64,000 nucleotides of DNA from Pelobium manganitolerans (GCF_003609575.1 NZ_MBTA01000026.1:124001-188000), one strand, 5' to 3'. Shown: positions 17,286 to 26,373, counted from the stretch's first letter. Notes: a model not told the origin generated them from the sequence alone. Translations and numbers: made by a program.

Positions 17286-18436
17286 ACCACCCTCGTTCCG
17301 TCTTCAATTTGGGTGATGTACACGTTCATCCCGATGTTCATTTTGTTGAAGTAAGCCTCTTTAATTCGCTGAACGATACCTTCTAGCTCATCTTCTTTAA
17401 CTAAAGAAATCACACAGCCGCCAAAACCGCCGCCCATCATCCGCGCACCCAATATGCCGCTTTCTTTTTTGGTACATTCCACAATAAAATCAAGTTCTGG
17501 GCAACTTACTTCGTACAGTTCACTTAAACCGGCATGGGTTTCGTACATCTTCTGACCAAAATCGACAATTTTGTTTTCCTGTAAATCTTCGCAAGCAGCC
17601 AGTAAACGGTTGTTCTCTTCCACAACATATTTGCAGCGGTGATAAATGTCCGTGCTTTCGTTGCTTAAGCACTCTTCCACCATTTCAATGGTGGCATCGC
17701 GCAAAGTTTTTACTTGCGGATACTTCTTTTGTATAATGGAGACGCCTTCGCTGCATTGACTGGTGCGCACATTATATTCTGAAGAAGCTAAAGAATGTTT
17801 TACCATTGAATCAAATAAAACAATTTTAATTCCCTCTAGCTCAAAAGGCACATATTCGTATTCTAAAGAACGGCAATCCAGCTTCACCACATGGCCTTTT
17901 TTACCAAATACGCTGGCAAATTGATCCATAATGCCGCATTTCACGCCTACAAATTCGTTCTCTGCTTTTTGCGCCAGTTTCGCAATTTGCATGCGCTCTA
18001 ATCCTAGCGCAAAAACTTGGTCCAAACCATATAAAGTGGCACATTCTAAAGCGGCAGAAGATGACATTCCGGCACCCAAAGGCACATCTCCTGATATTAC
18101 CGCGTTAAAGCCGCCCACGTTTTTGCCTATTTTTTGTAACTGTTCTACCACGCAAAGAACGTAGTTTGGCCAGCCCTTGTCAGAGTAGCTTAATTTAGAA
18201 ACTTCTGTGGTGTAAGATTCATCTAAATCACCAGCCACAATAAAAATGGTATTGTCCTCGCGTTTGGAGATGGCGATGTAAGCCGCTTTATTGATTGCCG
18301 CGGGCAATACAAAACCCATATTATAATCGGTATGCTCGCCAATTAAATTTACACGGCCGGGCGAACACACCACTAAAGGCTGCTCATTAAATGTCTGTTG
18401 AAATAACTCCTTCACTAAACCCTTTGGATCTCTCAT
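17279..18436 (-). CDS. galK: Galactokinase
   Basis: The enzyme phosphorylates galactose at C1 with ATP, the entry step of the Leloir pathway. It is a GHMP kinase with all three motifs: the galactokinase signature SPGRVNLIGEHTDYN near residue 25, the ATP-binding GAGMSSSAALE near residue 122, and the C-terminal MMGGGFGGCV. The 385-residue length from ATG 18436 is standard. The frame opens upstream at a TTG (18484), but those 16 residues are basic and non-conserved. It is divergent from an AraC-type regulator across 141 bp. No other Leloir gene lies nearby. Confidence 0.95.
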   Translation of the reverse strand: MRDPKGLVKELFQQTFNEQPLVVCSPGRVNLIGEHTDYNMGFVLPAAINKAAYIAISKREDNTIFIVAGDLDESYTTEVSKLSYSDKGWPNYVLCVVEQLQKIGKNVGGFNAVISGDVPLGAGMSSSAALECATLYGLDQVFALGLERMQIAKLAQKAENEFVGVKCGIMDQFASVFGKKGHVVKLDCRSLEYEYVPFELEGIKIVLFDSMVKHSLASSEYNVRTSQCSEGVSIIQKKYPQVKTLRDATIEMVEECLSNESTDIYHRCKYVVEENNRLLAACEDLQENKIVDFGQKMYETHAGLSELYEVSCPELDFIVECTKKESGILGARMMGGGFGGCVISLVKEDELEGIVQRIKEAYFNKMNIGMNVYITQIEDGTRVVD

Positions 18437-18577
18437 GCTTTTTATTTGAATTATAGGTTTTTTGTTGATTTTTCTGCTGACCAAGGTAGAACCGCAAATT
18501 TTATTTAAGTTGGATTTTGATATGATATTGTTGGATTATTTTATTGTAATTTAGTGTTTGTTGTAATAAATAAAACG

Positions 18578-19471
18578 ATGAAAAAGAAGCAAGGTTTTGC
18601 TGGGCAAAGAATAATCGAAATTAATGATGAGGCTGCAAAAATGCATCAGCGCAAGCACAGTACGGGCAAGCTAGGTTTTTTTAGCAAAGTTGGTTTTTTT
18701 CCCGAGGCAAAATACCAGTTTTTAGAAGACCGCGCGGGTAGCGCAGATTATGCCTTGGTTTATTGTGTAAAAGGCTATGGAACTGCAATTATAAATCATA
18801 AAATTTTGCATGTTTCGCCGGGTGATTTTTTTGTGATACCTGCAAATACGCCCTTTTCTTATGCGGCAGATCAAATAAAACCTTGGACTATATTTTGGTT
18901 TTTTTTTGACGGAGAGGCTATCCGGGAAATGGCAGATTTATTTATTCATAATGCTGGTTCGTACAAGGGCTATCTGCCTTATACAGACGAACGGATTAAG
19001 CTGTTTAACCGCATTTACAAATGTTTGGAACAAGGGCATGGCGAACAAAACTTGTTAATGCTGAATATGTGCTTGCTCAACTTAATTTCGTCCTTGGTGC
19101 TTTTGGGCGGAGACCGGGTTAAAATAAGTGATAAACAGCAACTTTTGGTTAACAGCAGTATACAATTTATGAAAGACAGTGTGCATAAAAGCATTAGTTT
19201 GCCACAAATTGCAGCTTACGTCAATCTTTCTGTACCGCATTATACCGCATTGTTTAAAAAAACAAGCGGAATGTCGCCAATCAGTTATTTTATCAGCTTA
19301 AAAATCCAAAAAGCATCAGAATATTTAAAATATAGTGATTTTTTGGTGAAAGAAATCTCATTTAAAGTCGGAATTTTTGATGTTCAGTATTTTTCTAGGT
19401 TATTTACTAAAACAACCGGGCTTTCTCCGCTAAAATTTCGGGCGCAATTTAAAACATTGCAAAGTAATTGA
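18578..19471 (+). CDS. AraC-family transcriptional regulator
   Basis: This 297-residue regulator has an N-terminal cupin sensing domain (VYCVKGYGTAIINHKIL; HVSPGDFFVIPANTPFSY). At the C-terminus are two helix-turn-helix motifs (about 200-295: ISLPQIAAYVNLSVPHYTAL; VKEISFKVGIFDVQYFSRLF), and the tail TTGLSPLKFR is typical of sugar-responsive members. ATG 18578 is preferred over an upstream GTG at 18554. Its divergent position next to galK suggests control of galactose or galactoside use, but no other sugar gene is present, so this is inference. Confidence 0.9.
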   Translation: MKKKQGFAGQRIIEINDEAAKMHQRKHSTGKLGFFSKVGFFPEAKYQFLEDRAGSADYALVYCVKGYGTAIINHKILHVSPGDFFVIPANTPFSYAADQIKPWTIFWFFFDGEAIREMADLFIHNAGSYKGYLPYTDERIKLFNRIYKCLEQGHGEQNLLMLNMCLLNLISSLVLLGGDRVKISDKQQLLVNSSIQFMKDSVHKSISLPQIAAYVNLSVPHYTALFKKTSGMSPISYFISLKIQKASEYLKYSDFLVKEISFKVGIFDVQYFSRLFTKTTGLSPLKFRAQFKTLQSN

Positions 19472-19597
19472 TTTACACTAAGCCAAATTTTAAGTGTGGC
19501 TTCATTTTTTGTTGGATGATTGCCCACGGATTGTTTAAATTTTGTTAAAAAAGTAGTGTGAGAGCAAAATAAGGCTGATTTATTTAGGCTCGGATGA

Positions 19598-19626
19598 TTG
19601 GTTATTCATATAAATATTTAAATTTG
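19598..19626 (+). promoter_or_regulatory. Predicted Bacteroidota promoter for citrate synthase
   Basis: TTG at 19598-19600 lies 18 bp before TAAATTTG at 19619-19626. This is the same geometry as the proS promoter. The start codon is 24 nt downstream. Confidence 0.65.
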
Positions 19627-19649
19627 TCGCAAAGCGAAAAAACCATTTT

Positions 19650-20936
19650 ATGTCAGAAATTGCAGAACTTAAATTAGACGGAAAAACCTACGATTTACCC
19701 ATAGTAGAGGGCACAGAAAACGAAAAAGCCATTGATATAGCAAAACTTAGAGATCAATCAGGTTATGTAACTTTAGACTCGGGCTTCAAAAACACCGGAG
19801 CTACTAAAAGTGCAATTACTTTTTTAGATGGCGAGAAAGGGATATTAAAATACAGAGGTTACTCGATTGAAGAATTAGCCGAAAAATCAACTTTTTTAGA
19901 GGTTGCCTACCTTTTAATTTACGGTTCTTTGCCTAACCAGGCACAGATAGACAATTTTCAGCATCAAATTAGCAGACATACCCTTGTACACGAGGATATG
20001 AAGAAGTTTTTTGATGGTTTTCCTTCAAAATCTCACCCAATGGGTCAGTTGGCTTCATTGGTTTGTTCGCTTTCCGCTTTTTACCCCGAGTCTTTAGATC
20101 CGCACGCAACGGCAGAAGAAATGGACTTAACCATGATTAAGTTATTAGGTAAAATGACCACCATCGTATCATGGATTTACAAAAAATCATTAGGTCATCC
20201 GGTTATTTATCCGCAAAACAAATTGGATTATGTGACCAATTTCTTGCATATGACGTTTGGCCAACGCACAGAGGATGTGGAGATTGATGACGTTGTGGTA
20301 AACGCCATGAATAAGCTATTAATCTTACACGCGGACCACGAGCAGAACTGCTCTACGTCAACAGTTAGAATTGTAGGTTCATCAGATTGTAACTTGTATG
20401 CGTCAATTTCTGCCGGTATCTCTGCGCTTTGGGGACCATTGCATGGTGGCGCAAACCAAGCCGTTATTGAGATGTTGGAGAAAATTAAAAACGATGGCGG
20501 CGACGTTGACAAATGGGTAAATAAGGCGAAAGACAAAAACGATCCGTTCCGTTTAATGGGATTTGGTCACCGCGTTTATAAAAACTTCGATCCTCGCGCA
20601 AAGATCATCAAGAAAGCTTGCGACGAGATTTTAGCAAAGTTGGGTATTAGTGATCCGGTTTTGGATATTGCCAAGAAGTTAGAGGAAGTAGCTTTAAATG
20701 ATCCTTACTTTGTGGACCGCAAGCTTTACCCTAATGTCGATTTCTACTCTGGAATTATTTACCGTGCTTTAGGTTTCCCAACAGAAATGTTTACCGTGTT
20801 ATTTGCTTTGGGCCGTTTACCGGGATGGATAGCACAATGGAAAGAAATGCGCGAAAACAACGACCCAATCGGTCGCCCACGTCAGATCTACATCGGAGAA
20901 AACGATAGGTCTTACGTTGAAATGAGCAAAAGATAA
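19650..20936 (+). CDS. gltA: Citrate synthase
   Basis: The enzyme condenses oxaloacetate and acetyl-CoA into citrate at entry to the TCA cycle. The 428-residue length matches the Gram-negative type II enzyme. An N-terminal beta region (residues 1-45, ELKLDGKTYDLPIVEG) and GFKNTGATKSAITFLDGEKG match that type. Catalytic and binding regions are LHADHEQNCSTSTVR, GPLHGGANQAVIEML and MGFGHRVYKNFDPRA, with the catalytic His and Asp in the expected contexts. It is monocistronic, with its own promoter and a strong terminator 25 bp after the stop. Confidence 0.97.
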   Translation: MSEIAELKLDGKTYDLPIVEGTENEKAIDIAKLRDQSGYVTLDSGFKNTGATKSAITFLDGEKGILKYRGYSIEELAEKSTFLEVAYLLIYGSLPNQAQIDNFQHQISRHTLVHEDMKKFFDGFPSKSHPMGQLASLVCSLSAFYPESLDPHATAEEMDLTMIKLLGKMTTIVSWIYKKSLGHPVIYPQNKLDYVTNFLHMTFGQRTEDVEIDDVVVNAMNKLLILHADHEQNCSTSTVRIVGSSDCNLYASISAGISALWGPLHGGANQAVIEMLEKIKNDGGDVDKWVNKAKDKNDPFRLMGFGHRVYKNFDPRAKIIKKACDEILAKLGISDPVLDIAKKLEEVALNDPYFVDRKLYPNVDFYSGIIYRALGFPTEMFTVLFALGRLPGWIAQWKEMRENNDPIGRPRQIYIGENDRSYVEMSKR

Positions 20937-20960
20937 AAAACAATAATTGTATAAAAGAGA

Positions 20961-20998
20961 AATCCCCTAGCGGCCATCATCGCTAGGGGATTTTTTTT
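20961..20998 (+). terminator. Rho-independent terminator of gltA
   Basis: A perfect 12-bp stem (AATCCCCTAGCG with CGCTAGGGGATT) and an 8-nt loop are followed by a T run ending near 20998. Confidence 0.93.
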
Positions 20999-20999
20999 A

Positions 21000-21082
21000 C
21001 TATTCATCGTCATTAACTATTCACCACTCACCATTTACTACTCACTATTTAACCCACTCCCTATTCACCGCTCACCATCCCA
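21000..21082. repeat. Low-complexity words after the VTT-protein stop
   Basis: Read on the minus strand from the TGA stop of the VTT gene, the gap consists of GGTGAGCGGTGAATAGG, GTGAGTAGTAAATGG and GTGAGTGGTGAATAG words. These are close to the GAGTAGTGAGTATTG class at 2314 and 4099. The gap up to the gltA terminator holds nothing else. Confidence 0.65.
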
Positions 21083-21664
21083 TCACACCACACTAAAAAT
21101 AGCTAAGCCATAAATGTAAAAGCGTAAAAAGCGGAACAGCGCCCAAAGTAAGTAATGGTTAAAATTGTATTTAATTAAGCCACAGGCAAAGCTAACGATA
21201 GAATGGGGCAGGGGCAACAAAGCACCCACAACAACAAATACACTTCCCCATTTTCTTAGGTTTTTAATATGTACGGCTATTTTGTTTTCTAAATAAGCCT
21301 TTACCGATTTTATTTTAAAAGTTAAGGTGCCAAGGTAATAAGCGGTGATGCCACCTAAATAAGATAAAGTAGCTAAAACACTCAAATAAATCCAGGGGTG
21401 GCTCATTTTTGCACTCCAGGCAATAAATATTTCTGGCGGAAGCAAACCCAGAATGGTTTCGGAAATATAAAATACTACTAAAATGCTCTCGCGCGAGTAG
21501 TTGTTTACCAAGGCATCAAGCATGGCTCGCGTATCTAAAAAATAGTACTCTAAAAATACAAACAGCGCCAAAACCACCGCTATGGTAATTCCTCCTTTAA
21601 TGGCGGTACTTTTTAAAAAATCGTAAAATTTGGTGATTTTGTAGTAGCGGTTGAGCGCTACCAT
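21083..21664 (-). CDS. VTT/DedA-like membrane protein
   Basis: This inner-membrane protein of about 193 residues has a predicted helix near the N-terminus (GGITIAVVLALFVFLEYYFL) and further hydrophobic segments. A VTT-like core covers GLLPPEIFIAWSA, YLGGITAYYLGTLTF and the glycine/proline re-entrant segment GALLPLPHSIVSFACGL. DedA/VTT proteins move or flip lipids, mainly undecaprenyl phosphate or phosphatidylethanolamine, but the substrate here cannot be told. ATG 21664 is chosen; GTG 21682 would add six basic residues. It is convergent with gltA. Confidence 0.8.
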   Translation of the reverse strand: MVALNRYYKITKFYDFLKSTAIKGGITIAVVLALFVFLEYYFLDTRAMLDALVNNYSRESILVVFYISETILGLLPPEIFIAWSAKMSHPWIYLSVLATLSYLGGITAYYLGTLTFKIKSVKAYLENKIAVHIKNLRKWGSVFVVVGALLPLPHSIVSFACGLIKYNFNHYLLWALFRFLRFYIYGLAIFSVV

Positions 21665-21855
21665 TCTATTTCTTTTGTTCACGGGTTTCAGATGATGTTT
21701 TTAGTCTACCTAAACTTAAAATATCTTTAAATATTGTGCACGAAGATAAAGGCAAAAATTAAATTTAGCGTATTTGCTATGTCTTTATTTTGTTGCAGAG
21801 TTTAACCTAAACTGGGTCTTCGGTTTTAGTATGAGCAGAGAAAATAATCCCGAGC

Positions 21856-21890
21856 AAAAAATTAGGTTGCCGGCGCTTCGCGCCGGCAAC
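21856..21890 (-). terminator. Rho-independent terminator of the ABC-F gene
   Basis: An 11-bp GC-rich stem (GTTGCCGGCGC with GCGCCGGCAAC) has a 3-nt loop. It is followed on the minus strand by CTAATTTTTT. It starts about 23 nt after the ABC-F stop. Confidence 0.85.
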
Positions 21891-21913
21891 AACTGCCTTT
21901 GGTTTTAGAGAAA

Positions 21914-23833
21914 TTAATCGTTTTCTAAAACCATAATTTCCTCGGCAAGTTCTTCCCAGTGCAGTTGTGCGGCGCCTAAGCTTTCTTTGGCTTTTGCGTA
22001 GCGTTCGTTTGCGTCTTTAAGTTTGGTGGCGTCGCTAAATACGGCTTCTTGCGCAATTTCACCTTCAATATCTTTAAGGTTTTGCTCTTTTTGGCTAATT
22101 TCTTCCTCTAAAGTTTGCAATTGCTGGTTCAGTTTTTTCAACTGCTTTTTGCGTTCCTCTAATTCTGAAGGTTTTGGAGCTTCTTTTTTTGGTTTTTGAG
22201 CTTTAGCCGGTTTTATGCCACCTTGGTCGCCGGTTTTTGCACGGCGCGCCTGCCATTCTTCATATTCTTGATAAGTGCCCGGATATTCTTGAATATTTTG
22301 GCCTTCAATAAACCAGATTTTATTGGCTACGTTATCCAAGAAATACCTATCGTGAGATACCGCAATGAAAGTACCTTCGTACTGTTGCAAAGCTTGGATC
22401 AAAATATTTACCGATTGGATGTCCAAGTGGTTGGTGGGCTCATCCAAAATCAAAAAGTTAGAGTCGGTAGTTAAGGACTTAGCTAAGGCAACCCTTGATT
22501 TTTCACCTCCGGATAGCACCCTTATTTTTTTGAAAACATCGTCACCGGAAAACAGGAAACATCCTAAGATAGACCTTAGCTCGGTATCCGTATGTTTGGG
22601 AGCGAAAGCCTGTAGTTCTTCTAAAATAGAGTTTTCCAGATGAAGACTCTCTAGCTGGTGTTGCGCAAAAAAAGTGGTGCTTACGTTGTGTCCGGTTTCG
22701 CACATGCCTTCAAAACTTTCGGTACCCGCGATAATGCGCAGCAAAGTGGATTTTCCTTTTCCGTTAGCGCCAATTAAAGCTATTTTATCACCTTTTTCTA
22801 TCACGCCGTCCGCATCCGCTAAAATATCTATGGCCGGATAGCTTTTATAAACATGTTCTAAACGCACCACATGCCTGCCAGAAGGTTTAGAAAACTTAAA
22901 GCGGAAGTTTACCGTAGGGTTGTCATTGTCTACATCTTCAACGCGTTCCAGCTTGTCTAAAGCTTTCATCCGCGATTGTGCCATTTTAGCCTTAGAGGCT
23001 TTGGCCTTGAAACGCTCAATTAAGCGTTCTTCTTGTTTAATTTTGGCTTGCTGGTTTTTAAATTCACCTTTCTGGATTTCCTCGCGCAAAGCTTTTTCTT
23101 CTAAATAAAAGCTGTAATTACCGGCGTAGGTGGTTAATTTGCCTTTGCGCGACTCCACAATGCGGTTGACAATACGGTCTAAGAAATACCTATCGTGCGA
23201 TACGATTACAATTGCGCCTTCAAAGCTGTTCAAATACGTTTCTAACCATTTGATAGATGGTAAGTCCATGTGGTTGGTGGGCTCATCCAACAACAAAATA
23301 TCTGGCGACTGTAAAAGGATTTTCGCCAGCATTACGCGCATACGCCAACCTCCCGAAAAGGTGTTCAAAGGCCTGTGCTGGTCTTCGGCGCTAAAACCTA
23401 AACCGGCCAAAATCTCGTTTGCACGGTATTCGATATTGTAACCGTCTAAAGCCTCAAACTCCATTTGCTTATCGCTAAGCTTGTTTAAGGTTTCTTCAGA
23501 ATAATCGGTTTCGATTTTTTTTAAGAGAATCTCTATTTCATCATGTAATTGATTTTGGCGCTCAAAGGCTTCCATAGCCACATGTAAAATAGAATGATGC
23601 GAATCGTACGACAGCAAATCTTGGTTAAGGTAACCGATTTTAATGTCTTTAGACATGGATACCGTGCCGGATGAAGGCTGGTACTCGCCAACAATAATTT
23701 TTAAGAGGGTTGATTTTCCGGTACCGTTGGCGCCAATTAAGCCGATGCGTTCGCCGGGTTTAATGTGCCAGTTGGCTTCGTCATATAAGGCTCTGGAGCC
23801 AATTAAAAAGGTTAAATCGTTTATCGCAATCAT
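21914..23833 (-). CDS. ABC-F family ATPase (Uup/EttA-like)
   Basis: This cytoplasmic, membrane-segment-free protein of 639 residues has two ABC ATPase domains. Each shows Walker A (GANGTGKSTL near residue 35; GANGKGKSTL near 350), the signature (FSGGWRMRVMLAKIL; LSGGEKSRVALAKSL) and Walker B (ILLLDEPTNHMD; FLILDEPTNHLD). The linker between them is charged and helical (about 230-300). The C-terminus from about 530 is a Lys/Glu-rich coiled coil, as in Uup. ABC-F proteins act on ribosomes to rescue stalled translation; some confer antibiotic resistance. Lack of resistance-type context favours a housekeeping role. Confidence 0.93.
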   Translation of the reverse strand: MIAINDLTFLIGSRALYDEANWHIKPGERIGLIGANGTGKSTLLKIIVGEYQPSSGTVSMSKDIKIGYLNQDLLSYDSHHSILHVAMEAFERQNQLHDEIEILLKKIETDYSEETLNKLSDKQMEFEALDGYNIEYRANEILAGLGFSAEDQHRPLNTFSGGWRMRVMLAKILLQSPDILLLDEPTNHMDLPSIKWLETYLNSFEGAIVIVSHDRYFLDRIVNRIVESRKGKLTTYAGNYSFYLEEKALREEIQKGEFKNQQAKIKQEERLIERFKAKASKAKMAQSRMKALDKLERVEDVDNDNPTVNFRFKFSKPSGRHVVRLEHVYKSYPAIDILADADGVIEKGDKIALIGANGKGKSTLLRIIAGTESFEGMCETGHNVSTTFFAQHQLESLHLENSILEELQAFAPKHTDTELRSILGCFLFSGDDVFKKIRVLSGGEKSRVALAKSLTTDSNFLILDEPTNHLDIQSVNILIQALQQYEGTFIAVSHDRYFLDNVANKIWFIEGQNIQEYPGTYQEYEEWQARRAKTGDQGGIKPAKAQKPKKEAPKPSELEERKKQLKKLNQQLQTLEEEISQKEQNLKDIEGEIAQEAVFSDATKLKDANERYAKAKESLGAAQLHWEELAEEIMVLEND

Positions 23834-23964
23834 TTGCGCGCAAAGGTAATAATTTTAGCAAGCAATGCTTTTGCACAACAAATTTAATTAAGTAGCTTTT
23901 CTGTTTTTGTGGGCAACCAATGTGTCCGTTAGCGCTTAAATGTTTAACAGATGGACGGCCCAAC

Positions 23965-24111
23965 CTATTTTTTAAGCTCTTTACTATCGGTTACGCGAAA
24001 AATTCCCTTAGGGTTGTTGGCTTGTACGGCATTGGTAATGTGCATCATTTTTCTTTTGTTTTTTACCTTTTCCCAATCCATTCCCATAGTTTTTCTGTCT
24101 TGAAATGTCAT
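23965..24111 (-). CDS. Small basic hypothetical protein (48 aa)
   Basis: A short open frame runs from ATG 24111 to TAG 23965. The product begins MTFQDRKTMGMDWEKVKNKR, contains HITNAVQANNPKGIFRV and ends SKELKK. It is basic and Lys-rich, with no membrane segment. It begins 16 bp after the stop of the gene at 24128-24382 on the same strand, so the two may be cotranscribed. I do not recognise a family. The A/T-rich leader and the position argue for a real gene, but the short length leaves doubt. Confidence 0.5.
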   Translation of the reverse strand: MTFQDRKTMGMDWEKVKNKRKMMHITNAVQANNPKGIFRVTDSKELKK

Positions 24112-24127
24112 AGCTTTTTTTGTTTAT

Positions 24128-24382
24128 TCAATCGTCCATAAATTCTTTAATCTGTTCGCTAATATCGCGCAAAGTATTACTATCTAAGGGCGTTCCGGCA
24201 GTTTGGTAAATGTCGCCCTTGTTGTTAAATTTTACTCTAGGGTTTTCTTTCTGAAGGTTTAAACCTGGTTCGTAATTTAGCCCCAACTCGTATTCTTGAT
24301 CTTTTTTAGAAAAGAATACTTGGACTACCTTCGGGCTAACGTCGCCCATCACATGGACGGTAATTTCAAATATCTTATTCAT
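24128..24382 (-). CDS. Small hypothetical protein (84 aa)
   Basis: This is an 84-residue protein from ATG 24382 (MNKIFEITVHVMGDVSPKVV). The composition is soluble, with probable alternating beta strands at the N-terminus and a helical acidic tail (LRDISEQIKEFMDD). The frame extends upstream to an ATG at 24496, but the added residues look non-coding. I recognise no domain. It is probably cotranscribed with the 48-residue gene downstream. Confidence 0.65.
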   Translation of the reverse strand: MNKIFEITVHVMGDVSPKVVQVFFSKKDQEYELGLNYEPGLNLQKENPRVKFNNKGDIYQTAGTPLDSNTLRDISEQIKEFMDD

Positions 24383-24574
24383 AATGTGTGCTTTCCTGAA
24401 CGCTGCAAATATGATACCTAAATGGATTAGCTCAAACTGGTATTCCCAATATTTTGAAATATCGGATAAAAAGCCGATAAATAGAATTATCGGCAAAAAA
24501 GCCGATTTATTGTTATGTGATAGTTTTGCTTTCGGGATTGGCAGCGCACAGCTTTACAAACTACTGATTCACGT

Positions 24575-24904
24575 TTAACCCGCCGAAACGTATTTTAAAC
24601 CTACTATAGAACTTACCAGCGTGAACAGGAAAAACATGCGCCAAAAAGTGGCTGGCTCATTAAAAAAAAAAATGCCCATAATTACCGAACCTACAGCGCC
24701 AATGCCCGTCCAAACGGCATAAGCAGTGCCTATGGGCAAGCTTTGCGTGGCTTTTATCAACAACAACATACTTGCAACCAAGCAAATTAAAAAACCGCCG
24801 TACCATAATACGGTTTCGTTGCCATTGCTTTCTTTCGCTTTACCTAAGCAAAAAGCGAAAGCGGTTTCAAACAAACCGCCTACAATTAAAAAAATCCAAG
24901 CCAT
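24575..24904 (-). CDS. SMR-family multidrug/guanidinium exporter
   Basis: This is a four-helix inner-membrane transporter of 109 residues, the normal SMR size. The essential membrane Glu is near residue 13 in GGLFETAFAFCLGK. The segment LPIGTAYAVWTGIGAVGSVI is the SMR signature with the conserved Trp/Gly pattern. The FET-to-LGK N-terminus resembles the SugE/Gdx (guanidinium exporter) branch more than EmrE. Subfamily assignment is tentative. The ATG shares one base with the stop of the upstream DUF2130 gene, so the two are translationally coupled. Confidence 0.88.
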   Translation of the reverse strand: MAWIFLIVGGLFETAFAFCLGKAKESNGNETVLWYGGFLICLVASMLLLIKATQSLPIGTAYAVWTGIGAVGSVIMGIFFFNEPATFWRMFFLFTLVSSIVGLKYVSAG

Positions 24905-26175
24905 CAATCTAAAAATAAAGTATCATCTTCTTCATTGCCAAGGTTCAGTTTTACTACATCTTTACCTGCAATACCTTCTACCGATCCGCTAATATGTACG
25001 GCGTTTAAAAGCACTTTTTCCAACTGCTTTTCGCGTGTTTTCCAAAGTTTTTCCATGGCATTCCGCTCCGTTTGTATGCTGGCTTTCATGCTCATAAAAC
25101 CTTCGCTAATGGCGTTCCATTGCGCCGAAAATTCTGCCGAAGTAAGATAATCGTACAGCATGTGCATTTTATCGCCCCGGTTTTCTTGTGATTTGTTGGC
25201 CGCGTAAAGCTTCACAATACCATCCCGCAGTACATAAGTTACGGCTTTAAGCTCTTCAAAAGAACAAATCCACACGCCGTCTTTTTCGCCGAAGCAATCC
25301 ATGCCTTTTGGGTAGCATTGCGTTACAATTACCGCCACATCTGCACCTACGGCTATTTTATCTTTTTTTAGTTTCTCTATCCAATCGCCGCCAAAATCTT
25401 TGGTGCGTTTACTTTCATAAATAATGCGTCCACAGGTCTGGCCGCTGGCATTTCTAACCGTTTGAATGCAATCTGCCCCGCGGATGCCTTTACCTACTTC
25501 CTCTACCACATCAAAAGGGAAATTGCTTTGCAACAGCTCTTCCACAATCAGCTCTTGCGATTCACCCTGCAATTGCATCGAGCCCTGCTCGGCCTTGCGC
25601 TTCATCTCATCCACCAGCTTGTTCTGCGCCTCCAGTTTTTGCTCGTATTCTTTCAACTTCAGCTGGAACTCTGTTTCTTTCAACTGACTTTTCTCCAGTT
25701 CTTGCTTACGGATTTGCTCGGCAAGGTTTACGCGCTCTTCTTGCAGTTTGCGCTGTACAGAAAGTTCCATTTCGGCCTCTTTCGTCTTTAAATCGGCCTC
25801 TTTGCGCAAAAATTCCAACTCTTTTAAGCGTGCTGTTTTTAGTTTTTCTTCACTTTCTTTATTGGCATTTTGTAAAAGTTGCAGCTGATTCTCGTAATCT
25901 GTGGCAATCGTTTTCCGCAGAGATTCTTCCAGTTGTTTCTGCAATTTTGCCTTTTCGGCATCCAGCTGTTGCTGGTATAGCTGGTTTTGTTGTTGCTCGC
26001 GCTTTAAAAATTCCTGTTCTCTTTTTTGGTATTCCTCTTCTTTTTTGCGCGCTTCTTCCTCTTTTTTCTTTTGGAAATCCAGCATTTGCTTGCGCAGGTT
26101 GTTTTTATATTCTTCTGCCATTACCTCTTCAATAGGAAAAGAATGGCTGCAGTTTGGGCATTTTACTTCTGGCAT
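24904..26175 (-). CDS. DUF2130 domain protein with coiled coil
   Basis: The protein starts with a zinc-ribbon-like MPEVKCPNCSHSFP. A long Glu/Lys/Gln-rich coiled coil follows (about 20-200). The DUF2130 core (about 210-370) has RGADCIQTVRN, the E-x-K containing RIIYESKRTKDFGGDW, and VGADVAVIVTQCYPKGMDCF. The ESK pair with an upstream Asp suggests a PD-(D/E)xK nuclease-like fold, but activity is not established for the family. ATG 26175 is preferred; the frame opens at GTG 26211. It is coupled to the SMR gene. No restriction or phage genes surround it. Confidence 0.85.
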   Translation of the reverse strand: MPEVKCPNCSHSFPIEEVMAEEYKNNLRKQMLDFQKKKEEEARKKEEEYQKREQEFLKREQQQNQLYQQQLDAEKAKLQKQLEESLRKTIATDYENQLQLLQNANKESEEKLKTARLKELEFLRKEADLKTKEAEMELSVQRKLQEERVNLAEQIRKQELEKSQLKETEFQLKLKEYEQKLEAQNKLVDEMKRKAEQGSMQLQGESQELIVEELLQSNFPFDVVEEVGKGIRGADCIQTVRNASGQTCGRIIYESKRTKDFGGDWIEKLKKDKIAVGADVAVIVTQCYPKGMDCFGEKDGVWICSFEELKAVTYVLRDGIVKLYAANKSQENRGDKMHMLYDYLTSAEFSAQWNAISEGFMSMKASIQTERNAMEKLWKTREKQLEKVLLNAVHISGSVEGIAGKDVVKLNLGNEEDDTLFLD

Positions 26176-26280
26176 ATCCGTGTTAAAATCGCTGTTTTTA
26201 TGAGGTTCCACAAAAATAAGATTTTAAGCCGAAGCATAGCCAAATAGCTGCGCTTTTGATTTGGTTTATAGATTTAGGCT

Positions 26281-26373
26281 AGGGCGTGCCCCCGCTTAAA
26301 TGCGGGGTCGGGCTATTCACTGCAAGTCCTCGCTCGTTCCTCGCTGAGGGCTTTCCGTTGCTATCCCTCACGC
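26281..26373. repeat. Structured intergenic repeat-like element
   Basis: A GC-rich island sits in the 449-bp A/T-rich gap 26176-26624. Outer arms GCGTG (26284-26288) and CACGC (26369-26373) can pair. Inside are a hairpin CCCCGC-loop-GCGGGG (26290-26307) and a weaker CCTC/GAGG stem (26328-26349), plus the phrases GTCGGGCTATTCACTGCAAG and GGGCTTTCCGTTGCTATCCC. From memory it resembles dispersed repeats in Bacteroidota intergenic regions, but I cannot confirm copies, since only this copy is clear here. The rest of the gap has no gene. Confidence 0.5.

Noticed and set aside
24904-26175. DUF2130 gene as part of a defence island
   Set aside because: Neighbours are an SMR transporter and housekeeping or hypothetical genes; no restriction, CRISPR, toxin or phage genes lie nearby.
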